Assembly: GCF_009727955.1 (NCBI RefSeq)
Contig: NZ_WOBR01000004.1
Span: 179,849-243,848 of the forward strand
From: Aliivibrio fischeri
Lineage (GTDB): Bacteria > Pseudomonadota > Gammaproteobacteria > Enterobacterales > Vibrionaceae
Reading direction: 5' to 3'
Length of the DNA: 64,000 nt
Shown: positions 17,586-27,727 of the stretch, one piece after another
Numbering within the stretch: the first letter of the stretch is position 1
Layout: every line of letters begins with the position of its first letter
The notes under the pieces: model-generated
What the model was told of the DNA's origin: nothing
Seen by the model: the letters and a program-made list of their open reading frames with translations, nothing else
Databases searched by the model: none
Made by a program: the position numbers and the translations under genes

Positions 17586-17608
17586 ATTTCAATCGTGAGA
17601 GGTTCAAT

Positions 17609-18160
17609 ATGAAACAAGTTATTTTTTTTCTTTCTGCATTATTACTTGTAGGGTGCAGCTCTCTTCCTCAAGAACTTAAATCAACTCAAGCAACGACTCT
17701 GGTTGAATATAGTGCTTTCTCTGATGCGGCAAATGCAGGGGAAAAAGCAGAAGTACGATTAGGTGGTGTGATTGCTCGCCTTGATAACTTGTCGGATCAA
17801 ACTCGAATTGAAATTGTAAATCTTCCAATTTCTTCTGTTGGAAAGCCAGATATTTCCGAAGAACCTAATGGTCGTTTTGTTGTGTATGTAAAAGGGTTTA
17901 TTGATCCTGTTACCTATGCCAATGGTCGACTAATTACAGTAATTGGCGATGCTGACGGTATTGAAAAAGCCAATGTTGGTGAGTTTGTCTATCCATTCCC
18001 TGTTATTCAAGCATCGGCTATTCATTTATGGCAAGTGCAAGAGTATGTAGTGACTAATGATTTAGATATGAGCTACATGCCATGTACAGGAGCTCGTTGT
18101 TTGCATCAACGAAGTCATCTTGAAACTCGTCGTGGAAAAGTTGTGCAGGAAGTGAAGTAA
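17609..18160 (+). CDS. slp: Slp-family outer-membrane lipoprotein
   Basis: A 183-residue lipoprotein. The signal peptide MKQVIFFLSALLLVGCSSLP has lipobox LVGC, so processing would leave Cys16 lipidated; Ser at +2 predicts the outer membrane. The rest (EVRLGGVIARLDNLSDQTRI, GKPDISEEPNGRFVVYVKGF) matches the Slp/YeaY family, named from a starvation-inducible enteric lipoprotein. The precise role is unknown. Position after tsaB matches enteric yeaY. GAGAGG lies before the ATG, and the next gene starts 6 bases after its stop. Confidence 0.9.
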   Translation: MKQVIFFLSALLLVGCSSLPQELKSTQATTLVEYSAFSDAANAGEKAEVRLGGVIARLDNLSDQTRIEIVNLPISSVGKPDISEEPNGRFVVYVKGFIDPVTYANGRLITVIGDADGIEKANVGEFVYPFPVIQASAIHLWQVQEYVVTNDLDMSYMPCTGARCLHQRSHLETRRGKVVQEVK

Positions 18161-18166
18161 CCTCTG

Positions 18167-19036
18167 ATGTCATTGTTTCATGAAAGATCACTGCCTCTTT
18201 ATCATGGTGAAATAGCCTTACTTGAAGTTAAACCAGAACAGGTCGAACAAACGATTCTGTTTTTACATGGTTGGCAAGATAATGCAGCGACGTTTCTTAC
18301 CACAATGGAATCGTACACAAAGGCGAATCCAACCCACCATTTGATTGCGTTTGACTGGTTTGGGCATGGGTTATCCTCTCATAAAGGCGGGGATAATTTT
18401 TATCACTTTTTTGATTATATTGATGATCTTCACCAAGTTATCCTACATTTAAATCAACAATCCGTTATTTTGGTTGGACACTCTTTAGGTGGCTTAATTG
18501 CTAGTGCTTATTGTGCTGCTTTCCCCGAAAAAGTATCAGCTCTAATGATGATAGAAGCGTTAGGGCCTTTGAGTGAAGATGAGAGCCAAATAACAGATAG
18601 ATTGCGTCAAGGTATATTAAGTCGTCAGCGTTACCGAAATAAACCGCAAAGAAGATTAAAAGACGCTCAATCAGCTTTAGAACTAAGAGCCAAAGTCAAT
18701 CAGTTGCCTCAGTCTCTTATTGAGCCAATGGTTTTACGTTCATTAAGAGCAGAACCTGAACATGTTCAATGGACCACAGATGCAAAAGTAAAGTGTGATT
18801 CTTTATATCGAATGTCGGAAACACACGCTTTAGCACTATTAGATAAAATTGAATGTCCAGTGTTTGCAGTAGTTGGGCAGAATGGTTATGGTCATTTAAA
18901 ACAGAAAGAACACAGATATAAATTTATTTCGGATTTTACCTGTTATTACATTAAAGGTGGTCACCATTGTCATTTGGAAAACCCAAATTTAATAAGTGAG
19001 CACTTAACCACATTAATTAACACTATTACTACATAA
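18167..19036 (+). CDS. alpha/beta-hydrolase fold protein
   Basis: A 289-residue hydrolase with ILFLHGWQDNAATF (oxyanion region), the nucleophile elbow LVGHSLGGLIAS and a late histidine in GGHHCHLENP. It sits between slp and fadD, a place where enterics have no such gene but Vibrio species commonly do, and starts 6 bases after slp. Its neighbour fadD suggests an ester or acyl substrate, but this is only context. The substrate is unknown. Confidence 0.85.
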   Translation: MSLFHERSLPLYHGEIALLEVKPEQVEQTILFLHGWQDNAATFLTTMESYTKANPTHHLIAFDWFGHGLSSHKGGDNFYHFFDYIDDLHQVILHLNQQSVILVGHSLGGLIASAYCAAFPEKVSALMMIEALGPLSEDESQITDRLRQGILSRQRYRNKPQRRLKDAQSALELRAKVNQLPQSLIEPMVLRSLRAEPEHVQWTTDAKVKCDSLYRMSETHALALLDKIECPVFAVVGQNGYGHLKQKEHRYKFISDFTCYYIKGGHHCHLENPNLISEHLTTLINTITT

Positions 19037-19123
19037 ATACTTCACATCTTTAAAAAAAGCCCTCATTCTTGTTTAAAAAAACATCGAATGAATAATTGTG
19101 AATAAAAATAGTTGACTAAAATT

Positions 19124-19141
19124 GTAGAGTAAATAGTCTAC
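19124..19141. promoter_or_regulatory. near-perfect 18-bp palindrome upstream of fadD
   Basis: GTAGAGTAAATAGTCTAC pairs at seven of eight positions around an AA centre, 80 bases upstream of fadD. It does not look like the FadR consensus. It is a candidate operator for an unidentified regulator. Confidence 0.4.
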
Positions 19142-19149
19142 ACCACAAA

Positions 19150-19165
19150 AGTGATAGTGATCACT
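19150..19165. promoter_or_regulatory. candidate CRP site upstream of fadD
   Basis: AGTGA-TAGTGA-TCACT matches GTGA-N6-TCAC, the core of the CRP consensus, on both arms. E. coli fadD is activated by cAMP-CRP, so conserved catabolite control is likely. Confidence 0.6.
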
Positions 19166-19221
19166 GTCATAGAGTTATTGTCGTACTAGCAATAAGTCAC
19201 ATATAAGAATAGGAGAAAAGC

Positions 19222-20904
19222 GTGGATAAAGTTTGGCTTTCACGTTACCCAAAAGACGTACCAGCAGAAATTAACCCAGATGAATACACCTCATTAGTGG
19301 ATATGTTTGAGAAATCGGTTCATAAATATGCCGATCAACCAGCATTCATTAATATGGGTTCAGTAATGACATTCCGTAAGCTAGAAGAGCGTAGCCGTGC
19401 TTTTGCTGCCTACTTACAAAATGAACTGAAGCTTAAAAAAGGTGATCGTGTTGCGTTAATGATGCCAAACTTACTGCAATACCCAATTGCATTATTTGGT
19501 GTACTTCGTGCAGGTATGGTTGCGGTGAACGTTAACCCACTTTACACACCACGTGAATTAGAGCATCAACTGAATGATTCAGGCGCTGCTGCTATTGTTA
19601 TCGTTTCAAACTTCGCTAGTACGCTAGAAGAGGTGGTTGATAACACACCTGTTAAACACGTTATTTTAACGAATTTAGGTGAGCAACTTCCTCGAGCGAA
19701 AGGCACCATCGTTAACTTCGTTGTTAAGTACGTGAAGAAGATGGTACCAAAGTACGATCTTCCACATGCGACATCTATGCGTAATGCACTGCGTAAAGGT
19801 CGTAGAATGCAGTACATTAAGCCATTTATTGAAAGTGAAGACTTAGCTTTCCTACAATACACTGGCGGTACTACAGGCGTTGCAAAAGGCGCAATGCTAA
19901 CTCACCGCAATATGATCGCAAACGTAATGCAAGCAAAAGGCGCTTATGGCCCTGTATTGACAGAAGGCCGTGAACTGATTGTTACTGCGCTTCCTCTTTA
20001 CCATGTATTTGCGTTAACGGTTAACTGTTTACTGTTTATTGAAATGGGTGGCCGTAACCTACTTATCACTAACCCTCGTGATATCCCAGGTTTCATTAAA
20101 GAGCTTCAAAAATACCCATTCACGGCGATTACTGGTGTAAATACATTATTCAATGCATTAGTAAATAATGAAGATTTCCATGAGTTAGACTTTAGTAATT
20201 TACGTCTGGCTGTTGGTGGTGGTATGGCTGTGCAACGTGCTGTTGCAGAAAAATGGCAACAACACACAGGTTGTTACTTATTAGAAGGCTACGGTTTAAC
20301 TGAGTGTTCACCACTGGTAGCGGCATACCCACATGATTTAACGTCATACAATGGTTCAATTGGTTTACCAGTTCCATCAACAGAAGTTCGTATGATTGAT
20401 GATGAAGGTAACGTACTAGCTAACGATCAAGTTGGTGAGCTTCAAGTTCGTGGACCACAAGTCATGAAAGGCTACTGGAACCGTGCAGAAGCAACAAAAG
20501 ATATGATTTGTGAAGACGGTTGGGTGAGTACGGGTGATATCGTTAAATTTGACGATGAAGGTTTCTTACATATCGTTGATCGTAAAAAAGACATGATTCT
20601 AGTATCTGGCTTTAACGTTTATCCAAATGAAATTGAAGATGTTGTAGCGCTTCATGGAAAAGTTCTAGAAGTGGCGGCGGTAGGTAAACCGCATCCAACT
20701 TCAGGTGAAGTGGTTCGTATTTGTGTGGTTAAACGCGATCCTAGCTTAACTAAAGATGAGTTAGTGGCACACTGTCGTAAACACCTTACAGGTTACAAAA
20801 TCCCTCGTATTGTTGAGTTCAGAGATGATCTACCAAAAACAAACGTAGGTAAGATTTTGCGTCGTGAACTGCGTGATGAATATAAAGCAGAAGAAAACGC
20901 ATAA
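19222..20904 (+). CDS. fadD: long-chain fatty acyl-CoA synthetase FadD
   Basis: A 560-residue AMP-forming ligase that activates imported long-chain fatty acids to acyl-CoA at the inner membrane, for beta-oxidation and for FadR signalling. The AMP-binding P-loop is [14 protein letters not shown], the adenine motif GYGLTECSP, and the FACS signature region [15 protein letters not shown] with [17 protein letters not shown]. The length equals the E. coli enzyme (561). The start is GTG with AGGAG eight bases upstream. A CRP-like site and an 18-bp palindrome lie upstream. It precedes rnd, as in enterics. Confidence 0.96.
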   Translation: MDKVWLSRYPKDVPAEINPDEYTSLVDMFEKSVHKYADQPAFINMGSVMTFRKLEERSRAFAAYLQNELKLKKGDRVALMMPNLLQYPIALFGVLRAGMVAVNVNPLYTPRELEHQLNDSGAAAIVIVSNFASTLEEVVDNTPVKHVILTNLGEQLPRAKGTIVNFVVKYVKKMVPKYDLPHATSMRNALRKGRRMQYIKPFIESEDLAFLQYTGGTTGVAKGAMLTHRNMIANVMQAKGAYGPVLTEGRELIVTALPLYHVFALTVNCLLFIEMGGRNLLITNPRDIPGFIKELQKYPFTAITGVNTLFNALVNNEDFHELDFSNLRLAVGGGMAVQRAVAEKWQQHTGCYLLEGYGLTECSPLVAAYPHDLTSYNGSIGLPVPSTEVRMIDDEGNVLANDQVGELQVRGPQVMKGYWNRAEATKDMICEDGWVSTGDIVKFDDEGFLHIVDRKKDMILVSGFNVYPNEIEDVVALHGKVLEVAAVGKPHPTSGEVVRICVVKRDPSLTKDELVAHCRKHLTGYKIPRIVEFRDDLPKTNVGKILRRELRDEYKAEENA

Positions 20905-20927
20905 TTTAGGTACAATATAGAAATACG

Positions 20928-20962
20928 ATAATGCCAGCCTAATCGCTGGCATTATTTTTATT
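20928..20962 (+). terminator. fadD terminator
   Basis: ATAATGCCAGC / GCTGGCATTAT, an 11-bp stem with a 6-base loop, then TTTTTATTT. Confidence 0.85.
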
Positions 20963-20970
20963 TATAGAGA

Positions 20971-21007
20971 CAAGATAGCTTAGTTTTACTGAAATTAAGC
21001 TATCTTG
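20971..21007. repeat. 12-bp perfect inverted repeat in the rnd leader
   Basis: CAAGATAGCTTA / TAAGCTATCTTG with a 13-base loop, ending 25 bases before the rnd start. It has no following T-run, so it is unlikely to be a terminator. It could be an operator or an mRNA leader hairpin. Confidence 0.6.
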
Positions 21008-21032
21008 CCTTGGCATCAATTAAGGAAATACT

Positions 21033-22154
21033 GTGGAATTTGAAATCGTTACCCAGAGTCAGCGCTTAGCTGAGATCTGTCAGCAGGCAAGCACTAAACC
21101 ATTTTTAATGTTGGATACTGAGTTTGTAAGAACCCGAACGTTATATGCACGTTTAGGTTTAATTCAAATGTTTGATGGTGAGACATTAGCGCTTGTTGAT
21201 CCGGTTGAGATTGATGATCTAACGCCTCTTTGGGATTTATTGAAAAACGAATCAGTGACGAAAGTGCTTCATGCTTGTGGTGAAGATTTAGAGGTCTTCC
21301 AACATTACGCGGGTTGTATGCCAACACCTATGATTGATACACAAATTATGGCGGCATTTTTAGGTTATGGACTTTCCACAGGGTTTGCTAAGCTGGTTTC
21401 TGATTACTTAGGTATTGAATTAGATAAAGGCGAAGCAAGAACGGATTGGATGGCTCGTCCATTATCAGATAAACAACTTCACTATGCAGCGGCAGATGTG
21501 CATTATTTATTGCCATTATTTGAAAAGCTTCAAGCTGAGTTATCTCAAACTCAATGGGAAGATGCGGCTTATCAAGAATCAGCACTTGCTGTTAAAAAGC
21601 GTGAAAAGCAACCTGATGCAGAGAAGGCCTATTTAGATATTAAAAATGCGTGGCAGCTCAACCCTAAACAGTTAGCTATTTTAAAAATGGCTGCAAAGTG
21701 GCGTTTAGAAGAAGCGAGAAAGCGTGATTTAGCGGTTAACTTTGTTGTAAAAGAGCTGAGTCTTTGGAAACTGGCTCGTTTTGGGCTTCGTAGCAAAGAG
21801 CAGATGCTTAAAGAAGAATTTGATCCAAGAGAAGTTCAACGTCATGGTGGTAAATTATTGCGTTTTACTTATTTAGCCGATGATTTAAATCCAAACGAAT
21901 ACCCAGAGCAAGTAACACGATTAATGGATTATCCAGGCTATAAACAAATCTTTAAATTATTAAAAGATGAAGTGAAAGTCGCTTCGGATAAATCTGGTTT
22001 AATGCCTGAGTTTTTAGCATCGAAAAAACAGCTAAATCAATTGTTATCTTGGAAATGGAAAAAGAACGCAGCACCAGAGCTAAAACCTGATGTATTAAAA
22101 GGTTGGCGTGGTGAACTATTAGAAGCGCGTTTTATGTCTGTGATAGAGAAATAA
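21033..22154 (+). CDS. rnd: ribonuclease D
   Basis: A 373-residue 3'-5' exoribonuclease of the DEDD family that trims tRNA and other small RNA 3' ends. Exo I (MLDTEFVRTRTLYARLGLIQ), Exo II (HACGEDLEVFQHY) and Exo III (HYAAADVHYLLPL, with the Tyr/Asp pair) are present, followed by HRDC-type helical domains from about residue 205. The start is GTG, with AAGGAA seven bases upstream. E. coli rnd also uses a non-ATG start and is translationally limited. A large hairpin-forming repeat lies in its leader. Confidence 0.95.
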   Translation: MEFEIVTQSQRLAEICQQASTKPFLMLDTEFVRTRTLYARLGLIQMFDGETLALVDPVEIDDLTPLWDLLKNESVTKVLHACGEDLEVFQHYAGCMPTPMIDTQIMAAFLGYGLSTGFAKLVSDYLGIELDKGEARTDWMARPLSDKQLHYAAADVHYLLPLFEKLQAELSQTQWEDAAYQESALAVKKREKQPDAEKAYLDIKNAWQLNPKQLAILKMAAKWRLEEARKRDLAVNFVVKELSLWKLARFGLRSKEQMLKEEFDPREVQRHGGKLLRFTYLADDLNPNEYPEQVTRLMDYPGYKQIFKLLKDEVKVASDKSGLMPEFLASKKQLNQLLSWKWKKNAAPELKPDVLKGWRGELLEARFMSVIEK

Positions 22155-22166
22155 CAGCCTAAAAAT

Positions 22167-22197
22167 AAAAAAAGGTGACTCATGAGTCACCTTTTTT
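22167..22197. terminator. bidirectional terminator, rnd/minE
   Basis: GGTGACT-CATG-AGTCACC flanked by seven A and six T forms a long stem that works on both strands between the convergent rnd and min operon. Confidence 0.85.
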
Positions 22198-22225
22198 AAT
22201 GCGCGTTTAAAACTGTATTTTCAGT

Positions 22226-22489
22226 TTAATGATCGTCTTCGTCAGGAAGAGTGACATTCAATTCTAAAACAGATAAATCTTCTTCTTTTTGTTCTAAAGA
22301 AACAGTAACCATATCAGGATTTACTTCAACATATTTGCTGATCACTTTAAGAATATCTTCTTTAAGTTGAGGCAAATACGATGGTGCAGGGCCGCCATTT
22401 CGACGTTCTGCAACAATAATCTGTAGCCTTTCCTTAGCTATGTTAGCAGTGGCTTTTTTCTGTGGTCTAAAAAACTCAAGCAATGCCAT
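22226..22489 (-). CDS. minE: cell-division topological factor MinE
   Basis: An 87-residue protein that stimulates MinD ATPase and drives Min pole-to-pole oscillation, keeping the septum at midcell. The N-terminal membrane and MinD-contact region ([30 protein letters not shown]) and the C-terminal dimer domain ([20 protein letters not shown]) are normal (E. coli 88 residues). It is last in the minCDE operon, two bases after minD. Confidence 0.96.
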   Translation of the reverse strand: MALLEFFRPQKKATANIAKERLQIIVAERRNGGPAPSYLPQLKEDILKVISKYVEVNPDMVTVSLEQKEEDLSVLELNVTLPDEDDH

Positions 22490-22491
22490 GC

Positions 22492-23304
22492 TTAACCTCC
22501 AAATAGTCGTTTAAAGATGCCTTTTTTCTCTTCTTCTAAGAAACGGAATGATACTTCTTTACCTAATAAGCGATCGACAGCATCTTGATATGCTGCACCA
22601 GCGTTAGACTCTTCATCAAAAATTACTGGAACACCTTTGTTTGATGCATTTAGTACTGATTGACTCTCTGGAATTACACCTAAAAGTGGAATGTTTAAAA
22701 TTTCTTCAACATCACCCACACTTAACATCTCGCCTTGGTTTACTCGAGCAGGGCAGTAGCGTGTTAGTAGTAGATGTTGTTTTACAGGTTCTAATGAGTC
22801 TTCAGCTCGGCGTGATTTAGAATCTAAAATGCCAAGAATTCGGTCAGAGTCACGAACTGAAGAAACTTCAGGGTTCGTGGTAATAATCGCTTCATCTGCA
22901 AAGTACAGTGCCATTAAAGCACCCGCTTCGATACCCGCTGGAGAATCACAAATAATGAAATCAAAGTTCATTTCGATCAGTTCATCAAGAACGCGACGAA
23001 CACCATCTTTGGTTAGTGCATCTTTATCACGAGTTTGAGAAGCCGGTAGGATAAATAGATTACCTACACGCTTATCTTTAATTAACGCTTGGTTTAGAGT
23101 TGCTTCGCCGTTAATAACGTTTACAAAATCGTAAACAACACGACGCTCACAACCCATAATTAGGTCAAGGTTACGTAAACCAATATCAAAATCGATTACC
23201 GCAGTTTTTTTGCCAGCCAGTGCAAGACCCGATGCAATTGCAGAGCTAGAAGTAGTCTTACCTACGCCACCTTTGCCTGAAGTCACAACGACAATACGTG
23301 CCAT
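22492..23304 (-). CDS. minD: septum-site ATPase MinD
   Basis: A 270-residue deviant-Walker-A ATPase: [10 protein letters not shown] near residue 11, switch motif [20 protein letters not shown], and a C-terminal amphipathic membrane helix ending [17 protein letters not shown]-bound MinD docks on the inner membrane, recruits MinC, and is released by MinE. It is the middle gene of minCDE, 25 bases after minC. Confidence 0.97.
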   Translation of the reverse strand: MARIVVVTSGKGGVGKTTSSSAIASGLALAGKKTAVIDFDIGLRNLDLIMGCERRVVYDFVNVINGEATLNQALIKDKRVGNLFILPASQTRDKDALTKDGVRRVLDELIEMNFDFIICDSPAGIEAGALMALYFADEAIITTNPEVSSVRDSDRILGILDSKSRRAEDSLEPVKQHLLLTRYCPARVNQGEMLSVGDVEEILNIPLLGVIPESQSVLNASNKGVPVIFDEESNAGAAYQDAVDRLLGKEVSFRFLEEEKKGIFKRLFGG

Positions 23305-23329
23305 TTTTATTATTCCTTTTTCTATTGTG

Positions 23330-23995
23330 CTATAACGTTAGGGTATCGATCTGAATACGGTCTTCAACCATAGTGATCATGACATTTTGATGCCAATACT
23401 CTTTGTCAATTTGATCGCTTAGCCAATAATTACCTGCGATGGAAATTAGCTCAGCTTGTAAGTTTTTACAGAAGACTTTTGCTTCCGCTTGGCCACTCGC
23501 ACCAGCAATTGCTCTGCCGCGTAATGTGCCATGAATATGTATACTGCCATCTGCTATCACTTCAGCACCTGGACTTACATGATTTAAGATCACAAGATCC
23601 GCATCTTTTGCATATATTTGTTGGCCTGAACGAATGGGTGTTTTTACCACTTTCGTTGGCTGCATATTTGCTTTTTGCGTTACTTGTTGAGGTGTAAAAG
23701 ACGTCATTACTGCAAAGCCAGCAGCAGTTGCTTGAGCTTGCTTTTCTTTATCTTTACAACCTGTGATTCCAACAGGAATCATGCCGGTACGTTCGACACC
23801 AGATTTTAGCTCAACAAAGTTAATTTCATTCGATACATTTTCAATGTTAACGACAACGGGAGCTGAAGCAAAAAAAGAAGGCGCTTGTGCCACTTTTTGC
23901 TCAAGCATACTTAATGCTAAGGCAACGTCATCATTAGGCAAATGTAATACTGAAAGGGTGAAATTACTGCCCTTTAAATCGGCTGTTTTTGTCAT
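23330..23995 (-). CDS. minC: septum-site inhibitor MinC
   Basis: A 221-residue FtsZ-assembly inhibitor. The N-terminal domain starts [20 protein letters not shown], and the C-terminal beta-helix domain contains [20 protein letters not shown] and [19 protein letters not shown], which binds MinD. I use ATG 23995; the longer upstream frame to 24052 has no family similarity. It is first in the min operon and divergent from ycgL. Confidence 0.94.
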   Translation of the reverse strand: MTKTADLKGSNFTLSVLHLPNDDVALALSMLEQKVAQAPSFFASAPVVVNIENVSNEINFVELKSGVERTGMIPVGITGCKDKEKQAQATAAGFAVMTSFTPQQVTQKANMQPTKVVKTPIRSGQQIYAKDADLVILNHVSPGAEVIADGSIHIHGTLRGRAIAGASGQAEAKVFCKNLQAELISIAGNYWLSDQIDKEYWHQNVMITMVEDRIQIDTLTL

Positions 23996-24179
23996 ACTAT
24001 TCTGTATCTTGATAATTTTAATACCACAAATCTGATACCATGTTATAGTCACTTCGACTGTACAGCAAGTTATCTTATTGTCAGAAGTCTACTTTTTAGC
24101 AAGCCTCTCACCAAATAGACATTAATCATTTGAAATAAGTTGAGAGCAAGATCAATCCTTTCAAAAAATAGGTTATAAA

Positions 24180-24461
24180 ATGTTCTGTTCTATTTATAAA
24201 AGCACGAAAAAACAAGGTGCTTATCTTTATATTGAGAAAAAAGATGATTTTGCCCCTGTACCGCAAGAACTTATGTCGATGTTCGGTACTCCAACCATGG
24301 TAATGGTGGTAAATTTAGAAGGCAGAAAACTGGCTTCAGTTGATGTAGAAAAAGTAAAAACAGCAATAAAAGAAAATGGATTCTTTTTGCAGTTACCACC
24401 ACCACCAGAAAACCTGCTTGAAAAATACAAAAAAGATAAAGCAGCAAGAGAAGAGAATTAA
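24180..24461 (+). CDS. ycgL: YcgL-domain protein
   Basis: A 93-residue protein of the YcgL family ([58 protein letters not shown]). The structure in enterics is a small alpha/beta fold of unknown function. Location next to minCDE is conserved across gammaproteobacteria. The stop is four bases before the next ATG, so they are probably co-transcribed. Confidence 0.9.
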   Translation: MFCSIYKSTKKQGAYLYIEKKDDFAPVPQELMSMFGTPTMVMVVNLEGRKLASVDVEKVKTAIKENGFFLQLPPPPENLLEKYKKDKAAREEN

Positions 24462-24465
24462 TTTT

Positions 24466-25437
24466 ATGAAGAGAAAATTACTGCTAGGGATAGTCAGTTT
24501 ATTTTTGGCAACATCAGCATCAGCAACTCCTGAAGGAGATTTTCAAGATTACATTGTTGGGTTGAAAAATGAGGCGCGGGAAATTGGGATCTCAGAACCG
24601 ATTTTAGAACGTGCATTTAAAAACGTTGCATTTAAAGAGAAAGCAGTAAAATCAGATCGTAATCAACCAGAGAAGAAATTAACTCTGGATGAGTATATTC
24701 CACGAGCTGTGCCAAAATGGAAAATTAAGCAAGCGAACGATTTATATAAAAAGCACTATAAAGAGTTAAATCGAATTGGTGAAGAGTATGGTGTTCAACC
24801 ACGATTTATTGTCGCGTTATGGGGTGTTGAAAGTAACTTTGGTAAATTAACCGGTGGTTATAACGTTATTGAAGCATTAACAACGTTGGCTTATGACGGT
24901 CGTCGTGAAGCGTTCTTCAAAAAACAAACCATGGCAGCATTAACCATTTTACAGCAAGGTCACATTACACCTGAAAACATGAAAGGTTCATGGGCTGGTG
25001 CAATGGGTCAGTGCCAATTTATGCCAACATCATTTTTATCTTATGCGGTTGATGGAAATGGTGACGGAAGAAAAGACATTTGGAATACGCATGCCGATGT
25101 ATTTGCTTCAGCCGCTAACTACCTAAAACAAGTGGGTTGGGACGATACCTATACGTGGGGACGTCAAGTGCAATTACCTGAATCTTTGGATACAGAGAGC
25201 CTAAAAGGGTTGTCTGAAGAAAAAGGTAAGACGTTAGCTCAATGGCAAGAACTTGGTGTTCGTCGTTTGACTGGTAAAGCGTTACCTGATGCAGATATTA
25301 AAGCATGGTTAGTTCAACCTGATGATAAAGATGGTCGAGCGTACCTTGTATATAATAACTACCAAGTATTAATGGATTGGAACCGTTCACATTACTTTGC
25401 GTTAGCGGTAAGTCACTTAGCTGATTCGATTAAGTAA
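24466..25437 (+). CDS. MltB-family lytic murein transglycosylase
   Basis: A 323-residue exported enzyme that cleaves peptidoglycan glycan strands to 1,6-anhydromuramic ends. Signal peptide MKRKLLLGIVSLFLATSASA has no lipobox cysteine, unlike lipoprotein MltB, so the product is likely soluble in the periplasm. The SLT_2 domain contains the catalytic glutamate in ALWGVESNFGKLTG and the MGQCQFMPTSFLSYAVDGNG motif. I use ATG 24466; the longer frame to 24376 lies in ycgL. It ends against a structured intergenic element. Confidence 0.92.
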   Translation: MKRKLLLGIVSLFLATSASATPEGDFQDYIVGLKNEAREIGISEPILERAFKNVAFKEKAVKSDRNQPEKKLTLDEYIPRAVPKWKIKQANDLYKKHYKELNRIGEEYGVQPRFIVALWGVESNFGKLTGGYNVIEALTTLAYDGRREAFFKKQTMAALTILQQGHITPENMKGSWAGAMGQCQFMPTSFLSYAVDGNGDGRKDIWNTHADVFASAANYLKQVGWDDTYTWGRQVQLPESLDTESLKGLSEEKGKTLAQWQELGVRRLTGKALPDADIKAWLVQPDDKDGRAYLVYNNYQVLMDWNRSHYFALAVSHLADSIK

Positions 25438-25439
25438 CC

Positions 25440-25557
25440 GAGCAGGGTTCAGATCGCTTTGCTCAAAGGATTCAGGGGAGTTTGTTGTGAGTTAATCGCT
25501 TACAACGAGCCCCCTGAAACCTGAGAAGGGAGCTGGCGACCGACCTAGTCCCTGCTC
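25440..25557. other. nested three-stem structured intergenic element
   Basis: Between convergent mltB-like and mnmC genes. Outer stem GAGCAGGG / CCCTGCTC (25440-25447 / 25550-25557), middle stem TTCAGGGG / CCCCTGAA (25471-25478 / 25511-25518), inner stem GTTGTGAG / CTTACAAC (25484-25491 / 25499-25506, one G-U pair). No T-run follows the stems, so it is not a simple terminator. It could be a structured RNA, a folded repetitive element, or a processing site. GC content is higher than its neighbours. Confidence 0.55.
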
Positions 25558-25567
25558 TTACTTTTTC

Positions 25568-27607
25568 TTAAATATCCAACGGTTTTCCTTTCAACAATCT
25601 TCTCACCCATAATCTTCCAGGATGTAACCCTTCAAGCACTGAATTTGGTAATGGAATTGGATCACCCATAATTTGTGATGCTAAGGTCTCAGCCAATAAT
25701 GGTGCTGAGCTTAATCCTCTTGATCCCAGTGTTAACATGCAGAACAAGCCATCATAAACAGGGATATCTTTAGCTTCACGCAACCAGTGGCGCTTCTTAT
25801 AGATGTTTTTGTATTCTTCTTGCACCTCTTCAAAACGCACCACATTTCCGATAAATGGTAGGTGATCACGACTAGCACATCGAATGCCTACACGAGCTTG
25901 GTTATCGCTAGTATCAATGTCGTTTGGCCACGCTTCGTTTGGAATACATTTTCGTAATCTCTCGCCATTTTCGATTTGATCTGACTCTTTAAATGCGAGA
26001 TCCAAATCACGACGATCATAACTCGCCCCAATACAATGAGTTTGATGTTTGCTATTTTCAGGTGTTAAGTAACCGTCATAACATAATACGGTTTTCAGAT
26101 TTTTTAGTGATTCTGTCGTTGGAACATGACTGACTTGTCCACGAACAGGGGTCGCTGGAATGTCTTTAGTTTGCTCAAAATCAGTAAACCTGTGCCCATT
26201 TGCAACCACAACGGCTTGATGTTGGTAAGCGTTGCTATCTGTTGATAGAAGCCATTGTTGTTCGTTCTGTGTTAATGCGGTTATTTCTGAATCACAATGT
26301 AGAGTGAACAGTGGATTATTTGATAAATGTTGAAATAATCCACGAGTTAATTGTTTTGGACATAACCAGCCACCTAATGGATAGTGGACGCTTTCCATAT
26401 TAATCGGTAAGCCAACCATTTGATTGGTTTTATCAATATCAAAAGAAGAAACAAGCTCATCAGGGAAATTCCCCTCAAGCATTTTATTGAGCTTGTTAGC
26501 GGATTTTTCATCCCATTTTAACTGGGTAACACCACACCAATCATGATCAAATTCTACGTGTTTAGCGGCTTGGTCGATAAACTGACGAGCAAAAATAAAT
26601 CCTGGAGCAAAAAAACGAGAAAGGGAATTGAATTTCTCATTAAGCAGTGGATATACAGCACCTTGTTTATTACCTGATGCCCCTTGTGCGGATTTCTCAT
26701 CTTTGCAGTAAACACTTACTTTTACGCCACGTCTAATTAAGGTTGTCGCTAATGCAGCACTAGCAACACCTCCCCCGATAATAGCAACGTCAGTGATGTT
26801 TTCTTTGGTTGAGCGGGCATACCATACTTCGTGGTTTGCTTTGGTTGTACGCTCCGTTAATGTGCCTGCAATCATTTCGCGTTTATGCCCAAAGCCTTTG
26901 ACTTTCTTCATATCAAAGCCAGCTTCAATTAGGCCTCTACGAACAAATCCCGCTGCAGTAAACGTTGCACAGGTGCAGCCTTTTTTAGCTAGGCTTGCCA
27001 TGTTATTAAACAGAGTTTGATTCCACATCTCAGGGTTTTTACTTGGTGCAAAACCATCGAGGAACCATGCATCAATTAACCCTTTATCGTCCATCCAGAT
27101 CTGAGGCATGCAATCTTTTATGTCACCAAACCAGAGATCAAGTGTTATCATGCCGTCTTCTAGTACTAAACGATGGCAATCAGGTACGGCAGCTGGATAG
27201 TGTTCTTGTAACTGTTCAGCAAATTGAGCCAATTCTGGCCACGCTTGATGAGCTTTAATTAAATCAGATTTAGTAACTGGGAATTTTTCAAAGCTAACAA
27301 AGTGAAGCTCTTTTAAAGGAGCATCAGGATATTGTGAGCGGAATTCTTTGAACCATTGCCATACAGCAAGAAAGTTTAATCCAGTCCCAAATCCTGTTTC
27401 ACCAATCACAAAACGACGCTGGTCATATTCTTGCCATCTTTGTGGAAGATGATTTTGTTGTAAGAAAACATAACGTGTTTCTTCTAACCCATTATCGTTA
27501 GAAAAATACACGTCATCAAAATCATTTGAGACGGGTGTTCCAGACTCATTCCATTCAAGGACTGCATTAGTGATGCTGTTTTGTGGTAAAATGTGGTTTT
27601 GTGACAT
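25568..27607 (-). CDS. mnmC: bifunctional tRNA modification enzyme MnmC
   Basis: A 679-residue enzyme finishing mnm5s2U at tRNA wobble U34. The N-terminal methyltransferase (MnmC2) has [16 protein letters not shown] and the family motif [16 protein letters not shown]; the C-terminal FAD oxidase (MnmC1) starts with the dinucleotide motif [20 protein letters not shown] at about residue 275. E. coli MnmC is 668 residues. It is a single gene on the minus strand, divergent from fabB. Confidence 0.95.
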   Translation of the reverse strand: MSQNHILPQNSITNAVLEWNESGTPVSNDFDDVYFSNDNGLEETRYVFLQQNHLPQRWQEYDQRRFVIGETGFGTGLNFLAVWQWFKEFRSQYPDAPLKELHFVSFEKFPVTKSDLIKAHQAWPELAQFAEQLQEHYPAAVPDCHRLVLEDGMITLDLWFGDIKDCMPQIWMDDKGLIDAWFLDGFAPSKNPEMWNQTLFNNMASLAKKGCTCATFTAAGFVRRGLIEAGFDMKKVKGFGHKREMIAGTLTERTTKANHEVWYARSTKENITDVAIIGGGVASAALATTLIRRGVKVSVYCKDEKSAQGASGNKQGAVYPLLNEKFNSLSRFFAPGFIFARQFIDQAAKHVEFDHDWCGVTQLKWDEKSANKLNKMLEGNFPDELVSSFDIDKTNQMVGLPINMESVHYPLGGWLCPKQLTRGLFQHLSNNPLFTLHCDSEITALTQNEQQWLLSTDSNAYQHQAVVVANGHRFTDFEQTKDIPATPVRGQVSHVPTTESLKNLKTVLCYDGYLTPENSKHQTHCIGASYDRRDLDLAFKESDQIENGERLRKCIPNEAWPNDIDTSDNQARVGIRCASRDHLPFIGNVVRFEEVQEEYKNIYKKRHWLREAKDIPVYDGLFCMLTLGSRGLSSAPLLAETLASQIMGDPIPLPNSVLEGLHPGRLWVRRLLKGKPLDI

Positions 27608-27727
27608 AAATTTGTACCATTAAAGATAATCTACGTCGGATTTTAACGACTTATAGGAAAGCTGACCACTTTGTTGTGCTATCTTCGCTATTATCTACCA
27701 AGATTTATGACTTATTAGGAAAGAATC

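Noticed and set aside
24376-24465. Extended start for the mltB-like gene
   Set aside because: The extra codons lie in ycgL in another frame and precede a normal signal peptide at 24466.
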